Source: an uncultured Eubacteriales bacterium (GTDB taxonomy: Bacteria; Bacillota; Clostridia; Peptostreptococcales; Anaerovoracaceae). From it: a DNA stretch of 8,967 nucleotides. Location of the stretch: NCBI GenBank assembly GCA_902766915.1, contig CACXFN010000209.1, positions 1-8,967 of the forward strand, in the 5' to 3' direction. Both the position numbers and the translations under genes were made by a program. Below the pieces are notes generated by a model. It ran no database searches. It was not told the origin of the DNA and saw nothing but the letters and a program-made list of their open reading frames with translations. This document shows, piece by piece, positions 1 to 7,093 of this stretch. Every line of letters starts with the position of its first letter. Within the stretch, counting starts at the first letter, position 1.

Positions 1-1074
1 ACCGATAACCACATCGTCATCATAAAAAACTGCGGCCTGGCCAGGAGTAATTGCTCTCTGAGGCTCCTTAAACTCTACACGAATTCTGTTTTCATCAAGA
101 GGAATCAGTTTTGCCGGTTCAGCATTCTGACTATAGCGGATCTTAACATCCAACACCATATCTTCCTTTAGTTCAGGTATTGCTATCCAGTTAATATCCT
201 CCACTTCCAGAACATTGCTGAATAAAGCTTCGTTTGTGGAAAGTATAACTCTATTGGTATCAATATCTTTTGACTTCACATAAAGTGATTCCGGTAAAGC
301 AAGCCCCAATCCCTTCCTCTGTCCAATGGTATAATTGATTAGCCCTTTATGTGTTCCTAATATTCTTCCTTCCTCGTCAACAAAGTCTCCCTCTGAATAG
401 TCTTTACCAGTATAGTTTCTGATAAAACTACTGTAGTCTCTATCAGGTACAAAGCATATATCCTGACTGTCTCTTTTCTTTGCATTGATAAATCCCTGGC
501 TTTCCGCAATTTCCCTTGTTTCTTCCTTGGTTAATTCACCTAAAGGAAACATTGCATGAGCTAATTGCTCCTGAGTCATGGAATAAAGAACATAACTCTG
601 ATCTTTCTTTTTATCCAAGGATTTTTTAAGAAGAAATCTTCCTGAATTATTATCTGATTCAATTCTTACATAATGTCCCGTCACCACGTAATCCTGCTTC
701 AGTTCTATACCTCGCTTAAATAGTTTCTTAAACTTAATATATCTATTGCAATCAATGCAGGGATTAGGAGTCATTCCCTTCTCATATGCCTTGACAAATC
801 GCTGTATTACTTCCTTATCAAAATCATCCTCAAAGTTAAAGACATAGTGATTTATCCCCAGTTTATTAGCAACTAGTCTGGCATCCTCTACATCATCTAA
901 GGTACAACACATATTGTCCCGTGGGATACATGCCTTAACATTATCAAAAAGCTTCATGGTGACACCAATAGTCTCATATCCGGCTTCCTTAACCAAATAT
1001 GCTGCCACACTGCTATCAACCCCTCCACTCATTGCAACCAGGGATTTTTTTTGATTCAGATTGTGTATACCCAT
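1..1074 (-). CDS. mnmA: tRNA-specific 2-thiouridylase MnmA (3' end cut by window edge)
   Basis: MnmA activates U34 of the Lys, Glu and Gln tRNAs with ATP and inserts sulfur to make 2-thiouridine in the cytoplasm. The reading frame has 358 codons and no stop before the window edge. Visible motifs are the PP-loop SGGVDSS at residues 16-22, TPNPCIDCN at 102-110 and SQDICF at 203-208. By family alignment Cys109 and Cys207 match the two catalytic cysteines (E. coli Cys102 and Cys199). The last visible residues, FYDDDVVIG, fall in the C-terminal beta-barrel, so probably fewer than 15 residues are missing. The ATG at 1074 is preceded by AGGGTGA, 9 nt away, which overlaps the Nudix gene stop; the 14-nt gap implies cotranscription. 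Identification is firm. Confidence 0.96.
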   Translation of the reverse strand, partial: MGIHNLNQKKSLVAMSGGVDSSVAAYLVKEAGYETIGVTMKLFDNVKACIPRDNMCCTLDDVEDARLVANKLGINHYVFNFEDDFDKEVIQRFVKAYEKGMTPNPCIDCNRYIKFKKLFKRGIELKQDYVVTGHYVRIESDNNSGRFLLKKSLDKKKDQSYVLYSMTQEQLAHAMFPLGELTKEETREIAESQGFINAKKRDSQDICFVPDRDYSSFIRNYTGKDYSEGDFVDEEGRILGTHKGLINYTIGQRKGLGLALPESLYVKSKDIDTNRVILSTNEALFSNVLEVEDINWIAIPELKEDMVLDVKIRYSQNAEPAKLIPLDENRIRVEFKEPQRAITPGQAAVFYDDDVVIG

Positions 1075-1088
1075 AATAATAGTTCACC

Positions 1089-1769
1089 CTATCTATAGTC
1101 ATCAGTAATTTCAGTCAATTGATCCATTACATGTCTAACTATTCCACCGGTAATTCCCCATACTATTCTATGTTTACCATTTGTATCTTCCACATTGTAA
1201 ACAACAGTATCCCATTTTCCCACTGACCATGGATAGTCAGGAGTGATGCCTGCCAATTCATATGGGAAATCTGTTCTATCTGCAATTACTTCTGACTCGT
1301 AAACATATGGCTCATTATCTAAAAACTGTGATACTCTAACCAAAAAACCCTCTGCAACTTCAGATAGTTCCGGCTTCATACATAGATAGTCTTCATAATC
1401 TATAAAACCAATGGTGGTATATAAGGTATAGTTAGAGAATCCACGTAGAGTATCGCCCCTTCCTATAAATCTTATTCTATCTCCCGGTATACCTAACTCT
1501 TCCTCAGTTTCTCTAATTGCACAGCGACCTGCCGATTCATCAGTTTCCATATGGCCACCGGGAAAGCAAATCTCACCGGGTGCCATTATATTACCATTAG
1601 CCCTCTCTTCGAATAATAGGCAGAGTTCCTTTTCGCCTTTTTTCCCATCTTCTTTTTCGATTTCAACAAAGGGTACCAATACCGAAAAAAAGCGATGATT
1701 ACCCATTGGTAGTCGCTTTCTGTTTTGATAATAGGCCTTGATGGATTTTATATCAATATTCTTACTCAT
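1089..1769 (-). CDS. Nudix hydrolase, possibly a CoA pyrophosphatase-type enzyme
   Basis: This 226-residue protein has a clear Nudix box at residues 72-94 (G-x5-E-x7-RE-x2-EE-x-GI; seen as GHMETDE followed by RETEEELGI). The box binds Mg2+ and catalyses hydrolysis of nucleoside diphosphates linked to another moiety. Just before it, residues 64-72 read PGEICFPGG, which recalls the CoA pyrophosphatase (NudL-like) branch, so CoA or an acyl-CoA is a possible substrate. That part is inference; ADP-ribose or damaged nucleotides remain possible. It is a cytoplasmic protein with no membrane segment. No Shine-Dalgarno is visible before the ATG at 1769, and the next Met (residue 22) has none either, so the start is less certain than the stop. 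It is cotranscribed with mnmA, 14 nt downstream. Confidence 0.88.
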   Translation of the reverse strand: MSKNIDIKSIKAYYQNRKRLPMGNHRFFSVLVPFVEIEKEDGKKGEKELCLLFEERANGNIMAPGEICFPGGHMETDESAGRCAIRETEEELGIPGDRIRFIGRGDTLRGFSNYTLYTTIGFIDYEDYLCMKPELSEVAEGFLVRVSQFLDNEPYVYESEVIADRTDFPYELAGITPDYPWSVGKWDTVVYNVEDTNGKHRIVWGITGGIVRHVMDQLTEITDDYR

Positions 1770-1803
1770 AACTTATATAGTTTACCACATTAACAATGAC
1801 TTG

Positions 1804-1812
1804 TGTTATAAT
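1804..1812 (+). promoter_or_regulatory. Candidate extended -10 promoter for the DUF885 lipoprotein gene
   Basis: TGTTATAAT is a perfect extended -10 element (TGn followed by TATAAT). The best -35 is weak: TTACCA at 1782-1787, 19 nt upstream, which the TG extension may compensate for. Transcription would start near 1819, giving a leader of about 52 nt before the ATG at 1871. Confidence 0.5.
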
Positions 1813-1832
1813 AAAACTTCAAAAAGTCTAAA
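1805..1832 (-). promoter_or_regulatory. Candidate promoter for Nudix gene and mnmA
   Basis: On the minus strand TTTAGA (1832-1827) is followed after 16 nt by TATAAC (1810-1805), four and five matches to the sigma-A hexamers. Transcription would begin near 1798, leaving a leader of about 29 nt. The -10 overlaps the plus-strand -10 because TTATAA is self-complementary. Predicted by eye in AT-rich DNA. Confidence 0.4.
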
Positions 1833-1844
1833 GTGAACACTTTA
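1829..1844. promoter_or_regulatory. Perfect inverted repeat, possible operator between divergent genes
   Basis: TAAAGTG-AA-CACTTTA has two perfect 7-bp arms around a 2-bp centre, the geometry of a site for a dimeric helix-turn-helix repressor. It lies about 10-25 nt downstream of the predicted plus-strand transcription start and overlaps the predicted minus-strand -35. A bound protein could therefore affect both directions. The loop is too short for a good RNA hairpin, which favours a DNA site. The regulator is unknown and no regulator gene lies in the window. Confidence 0.4.
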
Positions 1845-1870
1845 AAACCATAAGAAAGGTATATCAAGCA

Positions 1871-3772
1871 ATGAAAACAAAAAGAATTATAGCTTTGTTA
1901 CTCGTAATAGTAATGGTATTGACTCTTACGAATTGTTCCAAAAAAACAAAGGAAGAAGGCTCTTCAGATAGTTCAACAACGGATAGTTCTTCTTCACAGA
2001 TCGAAGAAGAATCTGCCGAAGCATCAGATGAGGATGAATCCGAAAATGAGGAAGAGGTCTACAACGAAGATCCCGAAGTTCAGGCAAAATTTGATGAATT
2101 TGTAGATAAACAGTATAAGACATCCATAGAATCCAGCTATTTTACTATGCACATGTATTATTTAGATCCGGAAAAAGCCGGTCTAAACCTTGATAATGTA
2201 GATATAACATTTGGCGAAGCCCCCACTCCGGAAGCAAATAAGGAAGACAGAGAATACTATCAGGATCTAAAAAAGGAATTGGAAACCTTCGATAGAAGTA
2301 AACTGTCACCCTTCCAGAGAGATGAATATGATGCCCTTGACTGGGAAATAAATATTGTACTTAAAATGCTGGATGAGAAATTTGATTATTATCCTCAGCT
2401 ATTTGCCACACCAAACAGTCTGGATCAAAACATCATCTCTTATATGTCCACATACGAACTTAGAAGCGAAAGAGAAGTACAGGAAGTAATCAAACTGATT
2501 GACTCAATCCCTGCCTATGTGGAATCAAGTATTGAATATGCGAAAAAACAGCAGGAATTAGAGCTCTTAATGACTAATTTTAGTGAGGTAGTTAGCGGAT
2601 GTGAAGACGTTTTAAATACAGGAACTGAAAGTTCCGTCTTGGCAAAACTGCTGGAGAAGGTTGATGCATTAGAAGAAATTAGTGCTGATAATAAAGAAAC
2701 TTATAAGAAGCAAATTACTGACGCCTTTTCAAATTCTTATCTACCCTCTTTTCAAAAGATAATTGATGCCATGAATGAAATGAAAGATGGCTACAATAAT
2801 ACTGATGGTTATACTGTTTTTCCATTTGGTAAAGAATACTTTGAGGTATTACTTAATTACAGCATGGGTCTAATGGATGTTTCTGCTGAAGAAATATATG
2901 ATTATATAGAAAAGCGTGAAGAAAAACACATTGATTACTTCCAGAAATACATGATGGAAACCCCTGATGCAATGGTATATTTAATGGGTGAAGAAGAAAC
3001 AAGCACCGAATACAATGATTATACTGAAATCCTTGAAGAAGTAAAAACCAAGATGCTCACTGATCACCCTGAAGTTAAGGATTTAAAATACCATGTGGAA
3101 CCGGCGGATGAAGAGGAAAAGCTGGACGAAAAGAATATCGCTGCATACTTCATTATCCCTCCCGTGGATGGAGATCACAAACAGCAAATGAGAATTAATC
3201 CAAGCACGGAAAACGTTGATACTTTGGAGTCTTATACAACTATTACCCATGAAGGCTTCCCCGGACATATGTATCAGTATGCTTATATTTACGACAATAT
3301 ACAGTCCGATTATATGAAAACATTGGGTGTTGACGGAAATGTTGAAGGATATGCAGTTTATTCTCAGTATTATGCCCTGGATTATTTGGATAATATCAGT
3401 GATGCGGAAAAAGCAGTTAATAGACTAAACTCCGAATTGAGTTATCTACTGTATGCCAAGGCCGATATTGGTATTAACTATAAGGGTTGGAATCTGCAAG
3501 ACCTGATTAAGTTTCTTAACGATGCCGGATATGGATTGGATGATGAATCCGTTAAGGAAATATATGATTTCCTAAGATGTTCACCCGGAGTATATGAGCC
3601 TTATGGTTATGGCTATGAATTAATCGTCGAACTGCGTGAAAAAGCAGAAGAAGAATTAGGAGACAAATTCAATGCTTTGGAATTCAACAAGGCCCTTCTT
3701 GATGCCGGTCCTTCGCCTTATGTAATAGTAAAGCGCCACATTAACGATTTTATAAAGGCAGCAAAGGGCTAA
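1871..3772 (+). CDS. DUF885-family lipoprotein, predicted extracytoplasmic zinc peptidase
   Basis: This 633-residue protein begins with a lysine-containing n-region and a hydrophobic stretch (residues 6-20), then a lipobox-like LTNC with Cys22 as probable lipid anchor. Asn just before the Cys is unusual. Residues 28-63 are a Ser/Glu/Asp-rich linker, as expected for a tethered surface protein. The catalytic-type motif HEGFPGH lies at 460-466 (family form HExxPGH), and Glu492 opens EGYAVYSQ, matching the family EGWALYxE element with Gln499 in place of the usual second Glu. The C-terminal part has SPG at 571-573, then an ELREKAEEELGDKF-like helix typical of DUF885. The likely role is hydrolysis of peptides outside the membrane; the substrate is unknown. 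Ribosome binding site GAAAGG lies about 11 nt before the ATG. It is monocistronic, closed by the terminator at 3805-3874. Confidence 0.88.
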   Translation: MKTKRIIALLLVIVMVLTLTNCSKKTKEEGSSDSSTTDSSSSQIEEESAEASDEDESENEEEVYNEDPEVQAKFDEFVDKQYKTSIESSYFTMHMYYLDPEKAGLNLDNVDITFGEAPTPEANKEDREYYQDLKKELETFDRSKLSPFQRDEYDALDWEINIVLKMLDEKFDYYPQLFATPNSLDQNIISYMSTYELRSEREVQEVIKLIDSIPAYVESSIEYAKKQQELELLMTNFSEVVSGCEDVLNTGTESSVLAKLLEKVDALEEISADNKETYKKQITDAFSNSYLPSFQKIIDAMNEMKDGYNNTDGYTVFPFGKEYFEVLLNYSMGLMDVSAEEIYDYIEKREEKHIDYFQKYMMETPDAMVYLMGEEETSTEYNDYTEILEEVKTKMLTDHPEVKDLKYHVEPADEEEKLDEKNIAAYFIIPPVDGDHKQQMRINPSTENVDTLESYTTITHEGFPGHMYQYAYIYDNIQSDYMKTLGVDGNVEGYAVYSQYYALDYLDNISDAEKAVNRLNSELSYLLYAKADIGINYKGWNLQDLIKFLNDAGYGLDDESVKEIYDFLRCSPGVYEPYGYGYELIVELREKAEEELGDKFNALEFNKALLDAGPSPYVIVKRHINDFIKAAKG

Positions 3773-3804
3773 ACCAATAAACAAACAGTTTTAAGCAAAA
3801 GAAA

Positions 3805-3874
3805 ACCCCTTGTAGGAGTTGGCTGTGGTCCACCTGACCCATAATGCCACTCCCCAAGGGGTGCTTTCATTTTT
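3805..3874. terminator. Long bidirectional rho-independent terminator between convergent genes
   Basis: ACCCCTTG (3805-3812) pairs perfectly with CAAGGGGT (3855-3862). Inside it GGAGTTGGC (3815-3823) pairs with GCCACTCC (3846-3853) apart from one bulged T, and GGTC (3827-3830) pairs with GACC (3836-3839) around a 5-nt loop. The plus strand continues with TTTCATTTTT; the minus strand continues with TTTTCTTTTG. It can therefore stop transcripts of both the lipoprotein gene and the P-loop gene. The stem is much longer than a usual terminator. Confidence 0.85.
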
Positions 3875-3881
3875 GTAAGTA

Positions 3882-4304
3882 TTAGTTTACGATTTCGTAA
3901 TCGCTAAAGTCTACACCGACCATTTCTTCCTGATCTGCAGAAAGACTTACAACAAAGTCCATACCGTAGTTCTTGGAAATGTTCTTGAGTCTATTCAGGA
4001 ACTCAGGAAGATCTCCCAGGGTGAAATCTGCGTGCTTCAGAATGCTGTCTATATAAATAGTTTCTATATCGTGATCAGAACTAATGATGCCATATATAAA
4101 ACCAATATATTCATCACTATTTGTAATGTGTTCAAAATCCTCCATGCACACAACTCTGATTCTATATTTCAGATCGTACATTAGGCGGGAATTCTTATTG
4201 ATAAAAATAACACTACCATTACTTCTCTCTATCTCATCATTAGCCATCTCTATCATTAATTTAGTTTTGCCCGTACCCTTATGTCCGATCAATAATTTCA
4301 CCAT
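3882..4304 (-). CDS. Small P-loop NTPase of unknown function
   Basis: This protein has 140 residues. Residues 7-14, GHKGTGKT, form a Walker A motif. ETIYIDS (81-87) looks like a Walker B strand with Asp86 but no following Glu, and FVVSLSAD (117-124) resembles a third RecA-type strand with a sensor-like Ser. The core is complete for a minimal nucleotide-binding fold, with no added DNA-binding or membrane domain. The length and short C-terminus recall stand-alone RecA/thymidine-kinase-like folds, but I cannot assign a reaction, and the two-cysteine zinc ribbon of thymidine kinase is absent. The start at 4304 has a strong GGAGG 9 nt upstream. It follows rlmN in the same direction but has its own candidate promoter, and it ends at the bidirectional terminator. 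The gene is real; its function is unknown. Confidence 0.85.
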   Translation of the reverse strand: MVKLLIGHKGTGKTKLMIEMANDEIERSNGSVIFINKNSRLMYDLKYRIRVVCMEDFEHITNSDEYIGFIYGIISSDHDIETIYIDSILKHADFTLGDLPEFLNRLKNISKNYGMDFVVSLSADQEEMVGVDFSDYEIVN

Positions 4305-4347
4305 GGCAAATATCCTCCGTTCTCTTTCTATGTTTGTATCTAAGTAT

Positions 4348-4366
4348 TGATAATATTTAATTATCA
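4348..4366. repeat. AT-rich inverted repeat near the P-loop gene transcription start
   Basis: TGATAAT-ATTTA-ATTATCA has perfect 7-bp arms around a 5-nt spacer. It covers roughly -3 to +16 of the predicted transcription start (near 4363) of the P-loop gene, a position suited to an operator. In DNA this AT-rich, chance is a serious alternative. Confidence 0.3.
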
Positions 4367-4369
4367 GTT

Positions 4370-4398
4370 ATTGTAACATATTGAATCATTGGCTTCAA
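4370..4398 (-). promoter_or_regulatory. Candidate promoter of the P-loop gene
   Basis: On the minus strand TTGAAG (4398-4393) is followed by exactly 17 nt and TACAAT (4375-4370), with TG one base before the -10 (extended -10). This is a good sigma-A-type promoter. The -35 overlaps the stop codon of rlmN. The predicted start near 4363 gives a leader of about 59 nt before the ATG at 4304. Confidence 0.6.
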
Positions 4399-4403
4399 TG
4401 ATT
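4384..4403. repeat. Perfect 8-bp hairpin over the rlmN stop codon
   Basis: AATCATTG-GCTT-CAATGATT forms an 8-bp stem with a 4-nt loop and contains the rlmN stop codon (4397-4395). On the minus strand no T-run follows, so it is a poor rho-independent terminator for rlmN. It may protect the mRNA 3' end, act as a weak pause, or be a protein site, since it also holds the -35 of the next gene. Confidence 0.45.
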
Positions 4404-5441
4404 ATTTTTAAGCCTTAATTGACCGCAGGCAGCATCAATATCTCCGCCAAGCTCTCTTCTCACTGTAGCCTTGATATTTCTCTCTTCCAATAGTTTAGCA
4501 AACTCGAAAGCACGTTGTTTGCTTACTGTGTCAAATCCTGATCCTTCTACCTTGTTAAGCGGAATAATGTTCACATGACAAAGCATATTTCTAAGAAGGT
4601 TAGCCAGCTTCTCCCCATCCTCATCACTGTCGTTAATGCCATTTACCATTGTATATTCAAAGGTAATTCTCCGTCCTGTTTTTTCCGTATACCTTTTGGC
4701 GGCGGCTATTAAATCCGCCACAGGGTATTTATTGTTAATTGGCATCATGGAACTTCTTATTTCATCATTAACCCCATGAAGAGATATGGCTAAATTGGTT
4801 TGGGGAAAATCTTCTGAAAACCTATCAATCATCGGTACTATACCACAGGTCGATAAGGTAATATTCCTCATGCTGATATTTAATCCCTTCGGCTCATGAA
4901 CCAGTCTAATGAATTTAGACACATTGTTATAATTGTCCAAGGGCTCTCCCGTCCCCATTATTACAATATGCCCAATTCGAAGATTGTCTTTCCTAAGGCT
5001 TTTTTCAACGAGGCTTTTTTCAACGGTTAATACTTCCGAAAGCATTTCACCTGAACTTAGATTCCTGGAAAGACCATTAACTGTAGAAGCACAGAATCTA
5101 CATCCCATGCGACATCCTGCTTGTGAAGAAATACAAATAGAATACCCATATTTGTATTTCATTAAAACAGCTTCTACTGCATTTCCATCCTGGAATTCCA
5201 GCAAGTATTTTCTGGTTCCATCCTCTCTGGATATCTGTTGGCTCCTAATTATTGGATTAACTATGGAGTAATCCCTAGAAAGCTTTTCTTTTAATTCCTT
5301 AGGAAGGTTTTTCATTTCATTAAAGTCAGTAATCCCCTTTGATAGCCAACTAAAAATCTGGGAGGCCCTGTATGTAGGTTCTCCCAAATCTTTCATGGTA
5401 TTCTCGATTTCGTTTATTTCCAAAGAGAGCAAATCTTTCAT
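4395..5441 (-). CDS. rlmN: Dual-specificity 23S rRNA A2503 / tRNA A37 C2-methyltransferase RlmN
   Basis: RlmN is a radical SAM enzyme that methylates C2 of A2503 in 23S rRNA and, in characterised members, A37 of some tRNAs. With the chosen start it has 348 residues, a normal length. The [4Fe-4S] cluster motif CX3CX2C is at Cys110, Cys114 and Cys117 (CRMGCRFC). Cys103 matches the conserved cysteine that acts in catalysis, and Cys339 in ACGQL matches the methyl-carrying cysteine near the C-terminus. The frame stays open upstream to a GTG at 5450, but AAGGG (5454-5450) lies 8 nt before the ATG at 5441 and would abut that GTG, so the ATG is preferred. The ribosome binding site overlaps the coaBC stop, which suggests coupled translation. 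Confidence 0.96.
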   Translation of the reverse strand: MKDLLSLEINEIENTMKDLGEPTYRASQIFSWLSKGITDFNEMKNLPKELKEKLSRDYSIVNPIIRSQQISREDGTRKYLLEFQDGNAVEAVLMKYKYGYSICISSQAGCRMGCRFCASTVNGLSRNLSSGEMLSEVLTVEKSLVEKSLRKDNLRIGHIVIMGTGEPLDNYNNVSKFIRLVHEPKGLNISMRNITLSTCGIVPMIDRFSEDFPQTNLAISLHGVNDEIRSSMMPINNKYPVADLIAAAKRYTEKTGRRITFEYTMVNGINDSDEDGEKLANLLRNMLCHVNIIPLNKVEGSGFDTVSKQRAFEFAKLLEERNIKATVRRELGGDIDAACGQLRLKNNH

Positions 5442-5452
5442 TAAACGCACCC

Positions 5453-6643
5453 TTACTTGTTTGCCAATATTCTATCGAACAATTCCTTTGCAACCTCTTC
5501 CTTTGATTTAAGGGACTCAGGATACACCCCATCCTTAGTTATAAAGGTGACTTGATTTGTGTCTGTTCCAAATCCGGATCCTTCCTGTTTAAGATTATTT
5601 GCAACAATCATATCCGCATTCTTTTTTTCCAGCTTAGCCTTGCTATTTTCTATCATATTCTCCGTTTCCATAGAAAATCCACATAGGAACTGACCTTCCT
5701 TTTTATGCTCCCCAAGATACTTCAATATATCCTGAGTTCTTTTCAACGGGATTGATAAATCTCCATCCTTTTTCTTCATTTTCTGATCGCTTACATTAGA
5801 GGGAGTGTAGTCAGCAACCGCCGCCGCCTTAATGATGACATCCATTTTTTTAAATCGCGCCTTCACTTCTTTAAACATTTCCTCTGCATTATTAACACTG
5901 ATAATCTCGATGAAGTCAGGCACCTTTGCTGTTGTAAACCCTTTTACCAAGGTTACATCCGCACCACGCATCATTGCTTCTTTTGCTATTGCAAAACCCA
6001 TTTTGCCACTGGAATGATTGGTTATAAAACGAACAGGATCCATAGATTCTCTTGTGGCACCGGCAGTGATTAAAACCTTTTTACCTTCCATATCCTTTTC
6101 TCGCCCAATAGCTTTCTCAATATATCCATATAAGACATCCGGTTCAGGCATTTTGCCTGCGCCCTCATCCTTACATGCCAATAAACCTGAGGCGGGTTCA
6201 ATTATTTCAAATCCATATTCCTTCAGTTTATTAATATTATCCTGTGTCACAGGATTCATCAGCATATTGGTGTTCATAGCAGGAGCCACTATTTTTTTAC
6301 AGGTAGCTGCAAGAACTGTGGAAGTAAGCATATCATCAGCAATACCATTTGCCAGCTTTGCAATAATATTGGCTGTGGCAGGTGCAATCAAAATCACGTC
6401 TGCCTTCTTTGCCAGCGATATATGCTTAACATCCCAGCTAAAATCTCTATCAAAGGTATCCCTATAGCACTTATTCCCCGTCAATGTTTCAAATGTAAGC
6501 GGCGTAATAAACTGACAAGCATTTTTAGTCATAATAACTTCCACATTTGCTTCAGTCTTAGATAGTGCACTTGCAAGATTAGGCATCTTATATGCTGCTA
6601 TTCCACCTGTTATTCCCAGTAATATAGTTTTGTTTTTAAACAT
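5453..6643 (-). CDS. coaBC: Bifunctional phosphopantothenoylcysteine decarboxylase/synthetase CoaBC
   Basis: CoaBC joins cysteine to 4'-phosphopantothenate (CoaB, C-terminal) and decarboxylates the product to 4'-phosphopantetheine (CoaC, N-terminal, FMN-dependent), two steps of coenzyme A synthesis. The protein has 396 residues. The CoaC part shows GITGGIAAYK near the start, catalytic His74 in VKHISLAKKAD, PAMN at 121-124 and Cys157 in LLACKDEGAGKM. The CoaB part begins around residue 188 and shows TAGATRE, NHSSGKMG, AAAVADYTP, Lys301 in IPLKRTQDIL, and the GFSMETEN and VANN elements. The ATG at 6643 has GAGGG 5 nt upstream. The open frame continues to a TTG at 6673, but that lies inside the preceding terminator and is rejected. 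rlmN follows after 11 nt. Confidence 0.96.
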   Translation of the reverse strand: MFKNKTILLGITGGIAAYKMPNLASALSKTEANVEVIMTKNACQFITPLTFETLTGNKCYRDTFDRDFSWDVKHISLAKKADVILIAPATANIIAKLANGIADDMLTSTVLAATCKKIVAPAMNTNMLMNPVTQDNINKLKEYGFEIIEPASGLLACKDEGAGKMPEPDVLYGYIEKAIGREKDMEGKKVLITAGATRESMDPVRFITNHSSGKMGFAIAKEAMMRGADVTLVKGFTTAKVPDFIEIISVNNAEEMFKEVKARFKKMDVIIKAAAVADYTPSNVSDQKMKKKDGDLSIPLKRTQDILKYLGEHKKEGQFLCGFSMETENMIENSKAKLEKKNADMIVANNLKQEGSGFGTDTNQVTFITKDGVYPESLKSKEEVAKELFDRILANK

Positions 6644-6670
6644 TTCATCCCTCGTATTTATCACATATGG

Positions 6671-6696
6671 CAAAAGACCCGGGCTAGCCCGGATCT
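6671..6696 (-). terminator. Rho-independent terminator of infC-rpmI-rplT
   Basis: On the minus strand AGATCCGGGC pairs with GCCCGGGTCT across a TA centre (one T-G wobble, ten pairs in all; about nine form if the loop is CTAG). The 3' arm ends in TCT and runs into TTTTG. The stop of rplT is 13 nt upstream. The short T-run suggests incomplete termination, which would allow some readthrough into coaBC, 27 nt further on. Confidence 0.8.
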
Positions 6697-6709
6697 ATTA
6701 TTTACATAA

Positions 6710-7069
6710 TTATTTTGCGTATGCAGTCTTAGCTGTTTCACAGAGCTTTGCAAAACCTGCTGCATCGTAAATTGCCATTTCAGAAAGCATCTTTCTGTTG
6801 ATTTCGATACCATTCTTCTTAAGTCCGTCCATCAAACGGCTATAGGAAATGCCATTCATTCTGGCGCCAGCATTGATTCTGGCAATCCACATCTGACGAT
6901 ACTGTCTCTTTTTTAGTTTGCGGCCAACATATGCTGCTGCAAGTCCTCTTATTACTGCAGGATTAGCTGTACGGAACTGTTTGCTTCTGGCACCGTAGTA
7001 TCCCTTTGCCTGCTTCAATAATTTTTTATGTCTCTTATGGGCATTCAAACCCTTTTTAACTCTTGCCAT
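6710..7069 (-). CDS. rplT: 50S ribosomal protein L20
   Basis: L20 binds 23S rRNA early in 50S assembly and, in low-GC Gram-positives, also represses its own operon by binding the leader mRNA. The protein has 119 residues, the usual family length. Recognisable elements are the basic N-terminal tail ([17 protein letters not shown]), [14 protein letters not shown], the [18 protein letters not shown] core, [14 protein letters not shown] and NRKMLSEMA. The start has AGAGG about 8 nt upstream. It lies 24 nt after rpmI and closes the infC operon, followed by a hairpin terminator. Confidence 0.98.
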   Translation of the reverse strand: MARVKKGLNAHKRHKKLLKQAKGYYGARSKQFRTANPAVIRGLAAAYVGRKLKKRQYRQMWIARINAGARMNGISYSRLMDGLKKNGIEINRKMLSEMAIYDAAGFAKLCETAKTAYAK

Positions 7070-7093
7070 TTTTCTTACCTCTTTCCTTCTAAA

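Noticed and set aside
3820..3850. Minus-strand GGGTCAGGTGGACC followed by ACAGCCA resembles part of the bacterial SRP RNA (GGTCAGGT ... CAGCC)
   Set aside because: The GGAA tetraloop and the GGAAGCAGC side of the conserved SRP domain are missing, and the segment is fully explained as the inside of the terminator stem.
4084..4350. 88-codon plus-strand frame opposite the P-loop gene
   Set aside because: It overlaps the Walker A-containing gene on the other strand and covers its promoter region; the composition looks like an antisense shadow.
5442..5450. GTG start for rlmN at 5450
   Set aside because: The AAGGG ribosome binding site directly abuts this codon, leaving no spacer; the ATG 9 nt downstream is spaced correctly.
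6018..6467. 149-codon open frame on the plus strand
   Set aside because: It is antisense to coaBC, whose motifs are complete here. It has no ribosome binding site or recognisable protein features.
6644..6673. Longer coaBC frame starting at TTG 6673
   Set aside because: The TTG is in the T-run of the rplT terminator. The ATG at 6643 has GAGGG at proper spacing and matches the family N-terminus.
6678..6691. Perfect GC-rich palindrome CCGGGCTAGCCCGG as a possible recombination or operator site
   Set aside because: Its position just after rplT and the following T-run make a terminator the simpler explanation.
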